This document shows, piece after piece, positions 8,712 to 17,652 of a stretch of DNA of 64,000 nt. The notes under the pieces are model-generated. The model made no database searches. It was not told where the DNA came from and was given only the letters and a program-made list of their open reading frames with translations. Location: NCBI RefSeq assembly GCF_028748185.1, contig NZ_CP118164.1:2914001-2978000 (forward strand), given 5' to 3'. The DNA comes from Bremerella sp. P1 (GTDB lineage: Bacteria > Planctomycetota > Planctomycetia > Pirellulales > Pirellulaceae). The position numbers and the translations under genes are program-made. Position 1 is the first letter of the stretch. Every line of letters begins with the position of its first letter.

Positions 8712-9152
8712 TTACTTCTGGCGGGGCTTCTTCAGCACGATAACAGGGCAGTGAGCCAAACGAACGACCCGATCGGCGACCGAGCCAACCAAGACACGCA
8801 TGATCGACGATCGCCCGTGGGATGGGATCAGAATCGAGTTGGCCTCGATTTGCTCCGCATAGTGACAGATCTTTTCGCCTGGGTCGCCGAACGCGATGAC
8901 GATTTTCAGGTCTTTGTACTTCTCGTCGGAAAGTTCTTTGCGGATGGCCTGAGTGGCGTGGTGCGTCCGGGTATTCTCGTCCACGGTGTCCCACACCTCG
9001 CCTGGCTCGGCCGGCGAAAGTTCTCCCAGGACATGAATCAAGTGAACGCCATCGCTTGAATCCAGTAAGGAAACTGCCATATCAACTGCGTCCTTGGAAT
9101 CCTTGGAGAAGTCGTATGGCACGACGATCGGAGCTTTTGAAATCCAGGTCAC
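8712..9152 (-). CDS. Universal stress protein (UspA family)
   Basis: A 146-residue single Usp domain. It opens MTWISKAPIVVPYDFSKDS, the usual first strand plus Asp, and carries the nucleotide-binding end SHGRSSIMRVLVGSVADRV with terminal Gly-Ser; the first glycine of the normal G-2x-G motif is replaced (PSHG). Usp proteins of this type often bind ATP and help cells survive stress or stasis. The start is GTG, preceded by AAAGGAAA. It is the last gene of a minus-strand group with the hemerythrin-like gene 87 bases upstream and a second Usp before that, so the three are probably co-transcribed. Confidence 0.9.
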   Translation of the reverse strand: MTWISKAPIVVPYDFSKDSKDAVDMAVSLLDSSDGVHLIHVLGELSPAEPGEVWDTVDENTRTHHATQAIRKELSDEKYKDLKIVIAFGDPGEKICHYAEQIEANSILIPSHGRSSIMRVLVGSVADRVVRLAHCPVIVLKKPRQK

Positions 9153-9239
9153 GGGAAGTTTCCTTTCTTCGTTTCACACAAAGGTTGCTGTTCGTCCAGG
9201 CGTTCACTCATGGTAGCGAACTGTCAGGCCGTGCGACAG

Positions 9240-9686
9240 TCACTCTCCCTCTTCGGCCTGCAGCAGACCGCGACGGACGAAGGCCTGTTCTTCTTCCTTG
9301 TGTTTTTCCATTTCGTCGGCGAATGCATCGAAGCTGTCTTTCCAGTCTTCGGAGACCAACTCGGCTTCAAGATCGCGGACAAGGTTGTCCAACTGCGAGA
9401 GCAACAAGCGATGCGTCATTTCCATCTTATGTGTTGCCGGGCACATATGTGGATGCTGGGCGCAGATCTCATCAAAGCACCCTTCCTCTTCCTCGTGAAA
9501 ATGCTTGGTCATCAGGTCACGAAGTTGAGTGAGACGCATTGAAAGTTGTTCTTTCACAATCTTCTTTTTCGGATCTCGCAGACATCGCTGCAGATCGTGT
9601 ACGGCACATTCGAGTCCTTCATGCTCAAACGTAAAGTGCACGTAGAAGGGACGATTCCCTCCGGTTAGATAGCTGTCACTGGTCAT
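9240..9686 (-). CDS. Hemerythrin-like (HHE) cation-binding protein
   Basis: A 148-residue, helix-rich soluble protein with the spacing of a hemerythrin-like domain: HFTFEHEGLE near 17-26, the HFHEEEEGCFDEI segment near 61-73, a HPHMCPATHKMEMTHRLL stretch near 78-95, and a later HKEEE. Such domains bind a di-iron centre and may bind oxygen or store iron. A very strong ribosome site, AGGAGGTG, lies just upstream of the ATG. It stands between two universal stress protein genes on the same strand, with gaps of 54 and 87 bases, so an oxygen, iron or redox stress role fits the context. Identification is by pattern only. Confidence 0.75.
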   Translation of the reverse strand: MTSDSYLTGGNRPFYVHFTFEHEGLECAVHDLQRCLRDPKKKIVKEQLSMRLTQLRDLMTKHFHEEEEGCFDEICAQHPHMCPATHKMEMTHRLLLSQLDNLVRDLEAELVSEDWKDSFDAFADEMEKHKEEEQAFVRRGLLQAEEGE

Positions 9687-9740
9687 CGCACACCTCCTTC
9701 CCTTTCGGGGGGCTTAAGATGGGGTATTAAAAAAATGGGG

Positions 9741-10175
9741 TTATTTCGTCTCCGACGGTTGTTTGAACGTCAAGACGGGACATTTGGCGTGCCGCACGAT
9801 CGACTCGGCGGTACTGCCAATCAACATATGCAACAGGCCGGTACGGCCGTGAGTGCCCAAAACAATTAGGTCTGCGTGTTCTTCTTCCGCCAGTCGCACG
9901 ACAGCGGCAGAAGGGTCACCCGTCACGAGTCGATACTCGACGGGAACTTCTGGGTCGCTGGGTTTGATCTCGTGCAGCATCTTCTTCAGATCATCCGGAG
10001 AAGGGTCCAGCATGCCGTAGTACATCTCACCGGTGCCGTAGACGGTCGGTGGCTCTTCAACATGGGCGATGATGACCGTTCCGCCACTATCGCGTGCCAA
10101 TGCCGTCGCCAGATGAAGTGCAGCGTCACCGCAGTGAGAAAAATCGGTCGGAAAGAGAATACGTTGGAAGTTCAT
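9741..10175 (-). CDS. Universal stress protein (UspA family)
   Basis: A 144-residue Usp domain with the opening MNFQRILFPTDFSHCG and a full ATP-binding signature GTHGRTGLLHMLIGS near the end (G-2x-G-9x-G-S). It is the first gene of the group Usp, hemerythrin-like protein, Usp. A GGAG element lies seven bases upstream of the ATG. Unlike the second Usp at 8712, this copy keeps all glycines of the nucleotide motif, so it is the better candidate for ATP binding. Confidence 0.93.
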   Translation of the reverse strand: MNFQRILFPTDFSHCGDAALHLATALARDSGGTVIIAHVEEPPTVYGTGEMYYGMLDPSPDDLKKMLHEIKPSDPEVPVEYRLVTGDPSAAVVRLAEEEHADLIVLGTHGRTGLLHMLIGSTAESIVRHAKCPVLTFKQPSETK

Positions 10176-10487
10176 GGCTCGACTCCTTCTCCATGGGGCA
10201 AGTGATTTCGGGTTACGGTCGAACCTCTTGCTCTCTATTGTTTGTTACGAATTTCACAAGGTGTTCGTTTACGGGAAACGGGGCGAATGAAGCGGAAATT
10301 CGTTGAAAAACGTAGATGCATCGCAATGATGCCGACGGCCGGTTTTATCGGGGTGAGAGAGGCATGAGGGGAGGCCGTCGCAGGCTTACGAAGCAATCCT
10401 ATCGACATTCTATTTTCACGATTGAATTCGTGCTTGGCAAACAGAACGTGCCCTGCTGATCCAGATTTTTTGGTTGTCAGTTGATAG
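10176..10487. other. Intergenic region upstream of the stress-protein group
   Basis: About 310 bases between the end of the VIT-type transporter and the first Usp gene, all on the minus strand. It should contain the promoter for the Usp/hemerythrin group. I see no obvious coding sequence, hairpin or recognisable operator. Confidence 0.3.
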
Positions 10488-11255
10488 CTAGATCGTGGGT
10501 GACCCAGCCAGCATGTCCAGTACAACCCCTACACCATACGCAATCGCCGCGGCCACCCCTCCGGTGACGACTGTCTCGATGACCGAAGCTAGCGGACCTT
10601 CCTGCACAACACGAGCACGGAACACACCAATCAGGGCAAAAGCGATGCCTGTGAGAATGGCGCAAGAAAGAAAGATCGTTGTGGCTTCAAATCCAAAATG
10701 AATCAGGGGCAAAGGAAGCAGCGGGATCGAGCCGCAAAGCACGAACCCGGCAAAGGTCACCAGTCCTGATTTCCAGGGGGATGGTGGCTGCAAACGAAGG
10801 CCCCACTCTTCGACCAGCATCGTGTCGACCCAGCGATGACGGTCTTCGCAAATCGTCTGGACGACTTGTTCAAGAAGGTCTCCTTCGAAGCCTTTGGCGG
10901 CGAAGATCTGCCGAATTTCTTCCCGCTCGCGATCGGGGACCTCTTTGATGTGGATGTTTTCGATCAGGCGATACTTCTTCAACTGCATCTGATCGCTACG
11001 AGCCTTGAGGTAGTTGCTGATGGCCATGCTGAAGCCGTCGGCCAGGAGGTTTGCGATGCCGAGAACCATCGCAACGGTTACGCCATAACTGGCACCGGCC
11101 ACCCCGGCTACGATCGCGAAGGTAGTGATCGTACCGTCGACTCCACCCAGGACGAAGTCACCAGAGAATTCCTCAACCGATGGCCCGGCGATACGAGCCG
11201 CAATCGCTTCGTCGGTATGCTGCCGAGCAAGTTCTTCGGGCGAGAGTTTCATCAT
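10488..11255 (-). CDS. VIT1/CCC1-type iron/manganese transporter family protein
   Basis: About 255 residues starting at the ATG at 11255, which follows a GGGGGA element; a GTG at 11279 would add eight residues. The first membrane segment carries the family signature GGVDGTITTFAIVAG, followed by a second segment with NLLADGFSMAISNYLKARS, both typical of VIT1/CCC1 proteins. A cytoplasmic helical region rich in Glu and Arg (about 85-140) contains likely metal-binding acidic residues, and three more membrane segments follow. Family members move Fe2+ or Mn2+ out of the cytoplasm or into storage. The hemerythrin-like and Usp genes next door on the same strand suggest a shared role in metal or oxidative stress. 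Confidence 0.85.
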   Translation of the reverse strand: MMKLSPEELARQHTDEAIAARIAGPSVEEFSGDFVLGGVDGTITTFAIVAGVAGASYGVTVAMVLGIANLLADGFSMAISNYLKARSDQMQLKKYRLIENIHIKEVPDREREEIRQIFAAKGFEGDLLEQVVQTICEDRHRWVDTMLVEEWGLRLQPPSPWKSGLVTFAGFVLCGSIPLLPLPLIHFGFEATTIFLSCAILTGIAFALIGVFRARVVQEGPLASVIETVVTGGVAAAIAYGVGVVLDMLAGSPTI

Positions 11256-11322
11256 CAAACATCCCCCAACCGAGGTCACGCAAGAAGGAAAACCTCAGTA
11301 TACGATGAAGATCGCTGCTCGT

Positions 11323-11622
11323 TTATTTCTTTCGAGCAATCAGCAGCCCACCATGGATGGCCATCACGGCACCGGCACTAAGAGCTGCCCAGGCGATCCA
11401 GCCGGGAGGGCGGATCGTTTCTCGGACATCCGCTCCGCTGTTGACCATCAAATGATTCAGCGCACCGCGAGGTGTGTCAGGGCCAGGGCCCACGTTGTGG
11501 GCCAGGAATTTCGTCGCTGATGGCGTGAGCTGAAACGATTCGACCGCGTACATTTGACCGCCGGCTAACAGCAGGAAGATGCCGGCGTAAACGAAGTGAA
11601 CGGCCCAGGCCTTTTGTTTCAT
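11323..11622 (-). CDS. Small membrane protein, unknown function
   Basis: A 99-residue protein with two hydrophobic segments, one at about 8-26 and one at about 74-94, separated by a polar loop. The C-terminus ends in Arg-Lys-Lys, suggesting a cytoplasmic tail. It lies 67 bases upstream of the VIT-type transporter on the same strand and may share its transcript. No family is recognised. Confidence 0.55.
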   Translation of the reverse strand: MKQKAWAVHFVYAGIFLLLAGGQMYAVESFQLTPSATKFLAHNVGPGPDTPRGALNHLMVNSGADVRETIRPPGWIAWAALSAGAVMAIHGGLLIARKK

Positions 11623-11685
11623 GGCAAGTGTCTCGATTCGAAAGTGCTAGCTGTCGAGCCTATCTTTCTTTTCGAGTCATTTGCC

Positions 11686-12885
11686 CTAGTCCGATGAATG
11701 GCCGTCCGTTTGTTCCGATTTTGCGGGCCTTTGCAGGATTCGTTTGGCTTGCTGCTTAGCCAGGCGTACTGATCCGCGAAATTGTGAACGGAGCCGTGCG
11801 CTGAATTTGGGAGGGACGAATTCCAAGTTCATCATTGGGACTGGTTGGCCACGCCAATGACTTTTGTAGCCTTCATCCCCGCGCAGAAAATCGAAGGTCG
11901 CTTTTCCGGAATCAATCGCGTAGCGGATAGCGGCGGTGATGCCAAGCCAGCCTGGCCGCGCGTAATCGCAGTCGGTCGCGATACCGCTGCAGTAGTGCAG
12001 AAGGGTGTCGCCTTCCTCCAGATCCAATTCGACTGCGATCGGGCGTCCTTCGAGTTCGATCCACTGCAAACGCAGTTGTGCAGACTCCAGATGTTCACTT
12101 GCCGCTTCCTGCAAGAAGTCATGAAAGCGATTCGACGCGAAGCAGCCACGTTGTCCCATCTGGTTGCGCCGCTTTTGATGCAAGTCGACGAGAATCGAGA
12201 ACCCTTGTTCCAGAGTCGCCTGATCCGCGATATGGATGGTTGCCTTGCCGGTTTCAAACTGATTACGCCATAGCTGACGAACGCGGTGGCGGCGCGATCG
12301 AGAGAGCTGTGAGACCCACTCGTCCCACGTTGCTGGAAGGGCGAGTCGATAGCTATCGAGCTGGGGCAGTTGCTTCACTTCATATTGCCGGTCTCGCATG
12401 GTACGAGCCAGCTCGTGCATGACGGTATCGGACGCGTCGAGACCTTCGAAGTAGAGCCGATCGATTTCGCTGAATTGCTGTGGTAGGTATTGAGCCAACG
12501 CATTGACGACGTGGGCTTCTTCGCCAGGTTTGGCCAAGACGGATAAATAGTCGCTACAGACTTCGCCAGAACCCAGCAGTTGAATCACATCACCGCCCCA
12601 CCAAGTGTGGCGTCGATACCAAGGGGCCAGACCGATCAACCAACCGTTGTCGTCTCGTATAGTGACGATCTGCAACTGGCTTCCATTTTGGCGATAGTGC
12701 TTCCACCAGGTAAGCAGCCAACGTGGCGCCAGAAACAGACGCTGCCCGGCCAGACGCTCCCACTCCACGAAAAGTGACGACGTAGAATCGACGTCCGTGA
12801 CGACATCAACGCGCAGTGGTTGAGCTAGTTGAGAAAGCGATCCGGAGATTTCGACTGGATCGCTTGAAGGGCAATCGGTTGCCAT
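11686..12885 (-). CDS. CelD/BcsL-type GNAT-fold acetyltransferase
   Basis: About 399 residues from the ATG at 12885; a longer reading from 12969 adds 28 residues of poor composition. The middle and C-terminal parts match the acyltransferase fold of the CelD/BcsL group: WERLAGQRLFLAPRWLLTWW near the start, LAPWYRR, and the late block ending FDFLRGDEGYKSHW, which is strongly typical of this family. Members are found near exopolysaccharide and cell-surface genes and probably transfer an acyl group to a sugar or lipid, but the substrate cannot be told from sequence. It is the first gene downstream of a methyltransferase on the same strand after a 186-base gap. Confidence 0.8.
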   Translation of the reverse strand: MATDCPSSDPVEISGSLSQLAQPLRVDVVTDVDSTSSLFVEWERLAGQRLFLAPRWLLTWWKHYRQNGSQLQIVTIRDDNGWLIGLAPWYRRHTWWGGDVIQLLGSGEVCSDYLSVLAKPGEEAHVVNALAQYLPQQFSEIDRLYFEGLDASDTVMHELARTMRDRQYEVKQLPQLDSYRLALPATWDEWVSQLSRSRRHRVRQLWRNQFETGKATIHIADQATLEQGFSILVDLHQKRRNQMGQRGCFASNRFHDFLQEAASEHLESAQLRLQWIELEGRPIAVELDLEEGDTLLHYCSGIATDCDYARPGWLGITAAIRYAIDSGKATFDFLRGDEGYKSHWRGQPVPMMNLEFVPPKFSARLRSQFRGSVRLAKQQAKRILQRPAKSEQTDGHSSD

Positions 12886-13071
12886 GGGAATTCCAGACTG
12901 AGGTACGCATCGCAGCCCTCGCGATCTTCCCGTTGGAACATCACCACGTTGAACTGCAATACCACGCACTACGCATTTGATCGTAGTAGCTACTGGAAGC
13001 GAACGAATAGTTCTTGGCTATGGAATTTGCAGAAGCGTGACGACTTCTGGCCAAGTTGTCGAATGTGCGGA

Positions 13072-13755
13072 TTATTCCGGCTTATGGGCCGCCCAGGTCC
13101 AATGTCGATCGGACGTCAGCTGGACCGTTTCTGGATCGAAGCCGCACGAGGCAACCATCTCGCGGATCTCCGCTAACGAAAGGGCCGCCAGCAGCGACTC
13201 GCCGAACATCTTCCGAGCCTCCTCCGGCTCGTCGCCACAGTAGGTTGCCACGAGCTGCTCGACTTGCTCAGTCGAGTCTGGCCGTACGAGATCGCGGAAG
13301 AAGAGCCAGCCGCCTGGGGCTGCCAGACGCACGGCTTCCTTCAGCACAGCAAGTGGCTCGGGAATATGGTGGATAATGGAGTTAGACATCACCCCGGTAA
13401 AGAAGCCATCTTCGTAGTCGGTCTGTTTGGCATCGAGCCGCGCGAGTTGAACACGCTCGAGCATGCCGGCAATGTCGATGTTGATCCTTGCCACGTCCAG
13501 CATAGCGATCGATGCATCGGCACCCATAATGCGGCACTGCGGGATGCGCTCGGCCAGCAGGATCGGAATGCGGGCGGTGCCTGTGCCGATGTCGAGGATA
13601 TCGATCATCTCGGCTTCCACGTCGGGATCGATGCCGAGAAATGCGATGAGGTCGCTGACGAACGATTCGTTGACCGCGTTATGATCCATGTCGTCGTAGA
13701 TCATGGCCTCCTGCGGCGTGTCCATCACTTCTGGTTCGAGAATACGTTCGAGCAT
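13072..13755 (-). CDS. Class I SAM-dependent methyltransferase
   Basis: A 227-residue protein starting at the ATG at 13755, only four bases after the stop codon of the upstream permease, which suggests translational coupling. The SAM-binding motif I is ILDIGTGTARIPILLAER, followed by an acidic residue after the next strand (IMGADASIAMLDVAR) and the motif MSNSIIHHIPEPLAVLKEA, as in ubiquinone/menaquinone-type methyltransferases. The substrate is unknown. A longer in-frame reading to 13851 overlaps the permease and is rejected. Confidence 0.85.
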   Translation of the reverse strand: MLERILEPEVMDTPQEAMIYDDMDHNAVNESFVSDLIAFLGIDPDVEAEMIDILDIGTGTARIPILLAERIPQCRIMGADASIAMLDVARINIDIAGMLERVQLARLDAKQTDYEDGFFTGVMSNSIIHHIPEPLAVLKEAVRLAAPGGWLFFRDLVRPDSTEQVEQLVATYCGDEPEEARKMFGESLLAALSLAEIREMVASCGFDPETVQLTSDRHWTWAAHKPE

Positions 13756-13759
13756 CGCT

Positions 13760-15538
13760 CTAACTTTCTGTGTCGTGTTCGGGGATTTCGCGCGGTGGGG
13801 AGGCATGCTGCCACTGGGCACACACGGCCAAAATGATTGCCATGCAGACATAGGCCCACATCATGTAGATCGGCCCCTGTCCTGCCGCTGCGCCGGGAAT
13901 GTCAGGCACATGCCAACCTAGTACCAGCTTACCACTTGGGAAAGGTGAGTGTATCACGCCGAATAGGCTGAACGCGGCGCAAGCGAGGGCGAATGCCGCC
14001 GCCGTATATAAGCGACGATCGATGATGTACGCCAGAATCGCTGCCCAGAGCATACTTGTCAGAATAAATCCGCCGGCCAGCATCTGGAGGGTTTGCAATT
14101 TGACGGCGATCCCCGCAGGATGCGAATGCCCCGCTTCGTCTGGCGGAGTCTGGATGTTTCCTTGACTGTATTCCCGCAGCTTGAGCGTCAGGTCATTCAG
14201 TTTTTTCGCAGCCTCGGCATCGATTTCTCCGGCCTCGACCATCGCCGCGACTTCTCCTTGCATTTGGAAGGAAAGCCCCGTGTAGGTTCCCTGAAGATCA
14301 CCGGCGAAGATCAGCACCAACGCGGCAAGTGCCGGGATGCACGCAATCGAAACGGCGGGGTAATGTCGCTTGGGTGTCGCTTGGAAGCTTTGCGAAGTGA
14401 TCTCGAGTCCAATGAAGACAAGGATCGGAAAGACCGTTGGTTTGGGAATCGCCCAGTACAAGAAGCCAAAGTAGCCGAGCACCCCTGCCCCACCCACGAA
14501 CAGCGCCGTCGCCAACGTGTAGGCCGCGCGACCTCCCATGGCTTTGTATGCCGGATGGCCGATGTAAGGCGTCGTTTGGATCACGCCCCCGCAGAGGCCC
14601 GCGACCAGCGTGGCGATTGCTTCGGCACCGATGATGCGATTGGTGTCGTATTCGTCGCCGGCCGCGGCCGCGCTTTCGACGCAATCGATCCCACCGATGA
14701 CGGTCGCCAAGGCGAAGGGGATCACGATCGGTAAGTACTGAGCTGCTTCGTTGAACTTCGCCATCGTCAGCCACTCGAAGCGGAAGACGGCCAACCAGTC
14801 CATGGGAAGTAGCGCGTCGGTTGGCTGAAACTCCATGGCCTCCGGTGTGGCTCCCAAGAGACCCAGACCATGCATCAGGTAATAGATTGCACCGGAAACG
14901 ATGAGCGCAGCAAACGCGCCGGGGATCTTCCACGGCAGGCGAATATGAGCCACGAGTGTTACCAGGACGATCGAAAGGGCCGTCATCCCGACGATCGGAA
15001 AGTGCAGCGCTTCGATGAACGGGAGAAAGCTAATCAGCACCAGGGCGATCGCCGCTAGCGATCCAAGGAGCCCTGCCCGAGGAATCACTCGGCGAATCCA
15101 ACTTGAGCTGAACGCGAAAAAGGATTTGAAAATTCCGGACAAGACAATGGACCAAATGCCAATATGCCACGTACGGATAGCAGCCTCTTCTGCTGTCAGT
15201 TGTAAATCCTGGACTCCCAGGACAAACGATGGCCCCAAAACGAAAAAAACCATCCCAAAGGTGCTCGGCGTATCGAGTCCTAAAGGCATGGCAGTTACGT
15301 CGTTACGGCCACTCCTTTTCGCCAGATTCAAGGCCATCCAGAAGAAGATCAGGTCGCCTACCAGCACCCCAATCGCCGTCCCCGGCACCATGTGTCCAAT
15401 GGCGAAGGTTGTAGGAAAGTTAAAGACGGCCGCTAGCAAGCCGATCGTCAGCAAAAGATCGGCAATGTTGTCTAACATCAAGCCAAAGAAGGCGTTAACG
15501 TCGCCAGCAACGGCCCATTTGTATTTAGTGTCGTTCAT
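13760..15538 (-). CDS. Multi-spanning permease, xanthine/uracil (NCS2/AzgA-like) family
   Basis: A 592-residue polytopic membrane protein. The N-terminus GDVNAFFGLMLDNIADLLL and the segments TAMPLGLDTPSTFGMVFFV and VIGGIDCVESAAAAGDEYD resemble the transport core of NCS2/AzgA purine permeases and related anion carriers; GLCGGVIQTTPYIGHPAYKAMGGR fits the second repeat. A soluble insert of about 50 charged residues lies between later membrane segments, and the C-terminus is polar. The transported solute is not certain. The methyltransferase starts four bases downstream of its stop, so the two are one transcription unit. Confidence 0.75.
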   Translation of the reverse strand: MNDTKYKWAVAGDVNAFFGLMLDNIADLLLTIGLLAAVFNFPTTFAIGHMVPGTAIGVLVGDLIFFWMALNLAKRSGRNDVTAMPLGLDTPSTFGMVFFVLGPSFVLGVQDLQLTAEEAAIRTWHIGIWSIVLSGIFKSFFAFSSSWIRRVIPRAGLLGSLAAIALVLISFLPFIEALHFPIVGMTALSIVLVTLVAHIRLPWKIPGAFAALIVSGAIYYLMHGLGLLGATPEAMEFQPTDALLPMDWLAVFRFEWLTMAKFNEAAQYLPIVIPFALATVIGGIDCVESAAAAGDEYDTNRIIGAEAIATLVAGLCGGVIQTTPYIGHPAYKAMGGRAAYTLATALFVGGAGVLGYFGFLYWAIPKPTVFPILVFIGLEITSQSFQATPKRHYPAVSIACIPALAALVLIFAGDLQGTYTGLSFQMQGEVAAMVEAGEIDAEAAKKLNDLTLKLREYSQGNIQTPPDEAGHSHPAGIAVKLQTLQMLAGGFILTSMLWAAILAYIIDRRLYTAAAFALACAAFSLFGVIHSPFPSGKLVLGWHVPDIPGAAAGQGPIYMMWAYVCMAIILAVCAQWQHASPPREIPEHDTES

Positions 15539-15777
15539 TTTTTCTCTTTCGGCACGGGCGTTGCATTAAGGGTTGATCGAGTTTATGAGCCTGTCATGGG
15601 GCTGTCAATTCTCGACCATCTCCTCACGTGGACCACCTCCTGGGGTACAAGCGTGATAGAATACGGATCGCGGCGATGGTCGGAAGGCACCTTCGACAAG
15701 CCTTTTGCAAGGTTTGTGTGAAGATTGCTCCCATCAGGAAACGGATTTCGAACCATTGCTGGGAACCTTCGTAGAAA

Positions 15778-16437
15778 ATGACAACTGCCACACTTGAAAT
15801 GACGTCGAGTTATTCCGACCCATCGCTCGTTCAGCCCAAATCCGATGAGGATTTGCTGTTGGCGTACCGAGATTCGGGGAACCGAGAGTACTTCCAGAAG
15901 TTGGTTCAGCGTTACGAACGTGAGCTGTTCAACTACCTGCGACGGTACCTGGGTGATCCGGAAATGGCGGAGGATGTGTTTCAGGCTGCCTTTCTGCAAG
16001 TGCACCTGAAGTGCGATACCTTCGAGGAAGGACGTCGATTTCGCCCCTGGCTTTACACGATTGCCACCAATCAGGCGATCGATGCTCAGCGTAAGTCGAA
16101 GCGCCACAAGATGGTCAGCTTGGACCGCGCTGGGAACAGCACTGAACAACAAGAGACCGGCTCGCTGGTCGATTTGTTGGTAAGTGCCGAGCCAGGACCG
16201 ATGGCACAAATGGACGATTACGAACGACAGCGTGTCATGCGTGATGCCGTTCAGCAACTGCCGGAATCATTGAAGACCGCCGTCGTGTTGGTCTACTACC
16301 AAGGTTTGAAGTACCGCGAAGCTGCGGACATCTTGGAGATTCCGGTCGGTACGGTGAAAAGCCGTCTGCATACCGCAGTGCAGAAGTTAACCGAAGCATG
16401 GAACGAAGTTTATACCTCAGATGACGAAGACTCGTGA
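15778..16437 (+). CDS. ECF RNA polymerase sigma factor (pair 1)
   Basis: A 219-residue ECF sigma factor. Region 2 is visible as YERELFNYLRRYLGDPEMAEDVFQ with the following RRFRPWLYTIATNQAIDAQRK (-10 recognition), and region 4 as YYQGLKYREAADILEIPVGTVKSRLH (-35 recognition). The N-terminal 20 residues are an extension outside region 2, and a second start at 15799 is possible. The last 17 bases overlap the start of the anti-sigma-like gene at 16421, which points to coupled translation and a direct regulatory pair. Confidence 0.93.
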   Translation: MTTATLEMTSSYSDPSLVQPKSDEDLLLAYRDSGNREYFQKLVQRYERELFNYLRRYLGDPEMAEDVFQAAFLQVHLKCDTFEEGRRFRPWLYTIATNQAIDAQRKSKRHKMVSLDRAGNSTEQQETGSLVDLLVSAEPGPMAQMDDYERQRVMRDAVQQLPESLKTAVVLVYYQGLKYREAADILEIPVGTVKSRLHTAVQKLTEAWNEVYTSDDEDS

Positions 16438-17473
16438 GCACTGGTTGGGCTACCTGATGGGGGCCCTGGACGAAAACGAGCACGCCTCGGTCGAACAGCA
16501 AATTGCTGAAGACCCACGCGCTGCAGCCGAACTGGAACAACTTCGAACTCACCTGAATTTATTGTCCGATGGCCTCGACGAGGCCGCCCCGCCGGTCGGA
16601 CTTGCCACGCGAACCACGGCGCTTCTGGATAACCCTGCCCTTTTTGCCGAAGTGCTCGACCCGGCAGCACCAGAAGACGAAAACGCGCCAACTCTTAAAG
16701 AAAAACAACCCTTCGAATCAATCGGTGGAGGCAATCCCCGCTTCACCATGATGGATATGATGGTCGCCATTGGGGCATGCGTCGCTGCCGTGGCAATCTT
16801 CTTTCCCGCGCTGGCCAGTTCGCGAATGCTGGCAACACGACTGCAGTGTGAGAACAATCTCCGCCAAGTCGGCATGGCACTCCAAGAGTTTGCTACCGGC
16901 AATGCAGAAAAACGCTATCCCGCCGTCGCTTCGACCGGCCCGTTATCGGTTGCAGGCTCTTATGCTCCGCGGCTGTTGAATGCCGGCTACCTGCAACACC
17001 CGGAAGTGGTGCGCTGCGTTGAATCTTCGCAGAATACAACCCAACCCCAGCCTTTGCCGACCGTCGAGGAGCTATTGAATGCACCCGAATCGGACGTTGA
17101 GAAACTCCAGCAGGGGCTAGCAACGGTTTATAATTACAATCTCGGCAACCTTCGCGACGGAGAGTTGCAAGCACCGCTGATGAAGGGGCGTTCGCTCTAT
17201 CCGGTCGCTTCCGATATCGTGGTTGTCCAAGATGGGCAGATTGCCCCGCAAGGTCACCAAGATGGTCGATTTAACATCTTGTTCGACGATGGTCACGTCG
17301 AATTCATCAGCTTGGAAGACCTGCCCAGCTCGATGAAGCACTACTTCCTCAATGACAAAGGCCAAGTTGCGGCCGGGGTCGATGAAGATGATGCCGTGAT
17401 CGCCAATGGGATCGCTCATCCCTTCACCACCGAGGAAACCTCTTTGGAGGAGCCAGCTCCCCAGGCCAACTAG
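16421..17473 (+). CDS. Anti-sigma-like N-terminus fused to a DUF1559-type extracytoplasmic domain
   Basis: A 350-residue protein overlapping the ECF sigma gene. Residues about 1-55 (HWLGYLMGALDENEHASVEQQIAEDP) have the helical pattern of planctomycete anti-sigma domains, but there is no HXXXCXXC zinc motif. One membrane segment lies at about 110-132. After it comes a DUF1559-like region: LQCENNLRQVGMALQEFATG corresponds to the SCxNNLKQIGLALHNYHD block of DUF1559, and a H-x9/10-DG-type motif appears late (HQDGRFNILFDDGH). DUF1559 proteins are greatly expanded pseudopilin-like proteins in planctomycetes. The inferred role is a membrane-anchored regulator of the upstream sigma factor that senses envelope status through this domain. 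Confidence 0.8.
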   Translation: MTKTREHWLGYLMGALDENEHASVEQQIAEDPRAAAELEQLRTHLNLLSDGLDEAAPPVGLATRTTALLDNPALFAEVLDPAAPEDENAPTLKEKQPFESIGGGNPRFTMMDMMVAIGACVAAVAIFFPALASSRMLATRLQCENNLRQVGMALQEFATGNAEKRYPAVASTGPLSVAGSYAPRLLNAGYLQHPEVVRCVESSQNTTQPQPLPTVEELLNAPESDVEKLQQGLATVYNYNLGNLRDGELQAPLMKGRSLYPVASDIVVVQDGQIAPQGHQDGRFNILFDDGHVEFISLEDLPSSMKHYFLNDKGQVAAGVDEDDAVIANGIAHPFTTEETSLEEPAPQAN

Positions 17474-17652
17474 CAGCCAAGCGGGTCGCCGGCCATTTGG
17501 CTAAGTGCGTCCTGCCGTTGATTTTGAGCGTTAAGATTCGATTACGCTCCCTAAAATCGGGTTTGCTCCCCTCTTGTGGAATTGGTATCTTTCGATCACG
17601 ATAGTAGTTTCTCCCCCGGAACAGTCTCAAATTATCAGGCAGAACGTCGCTC

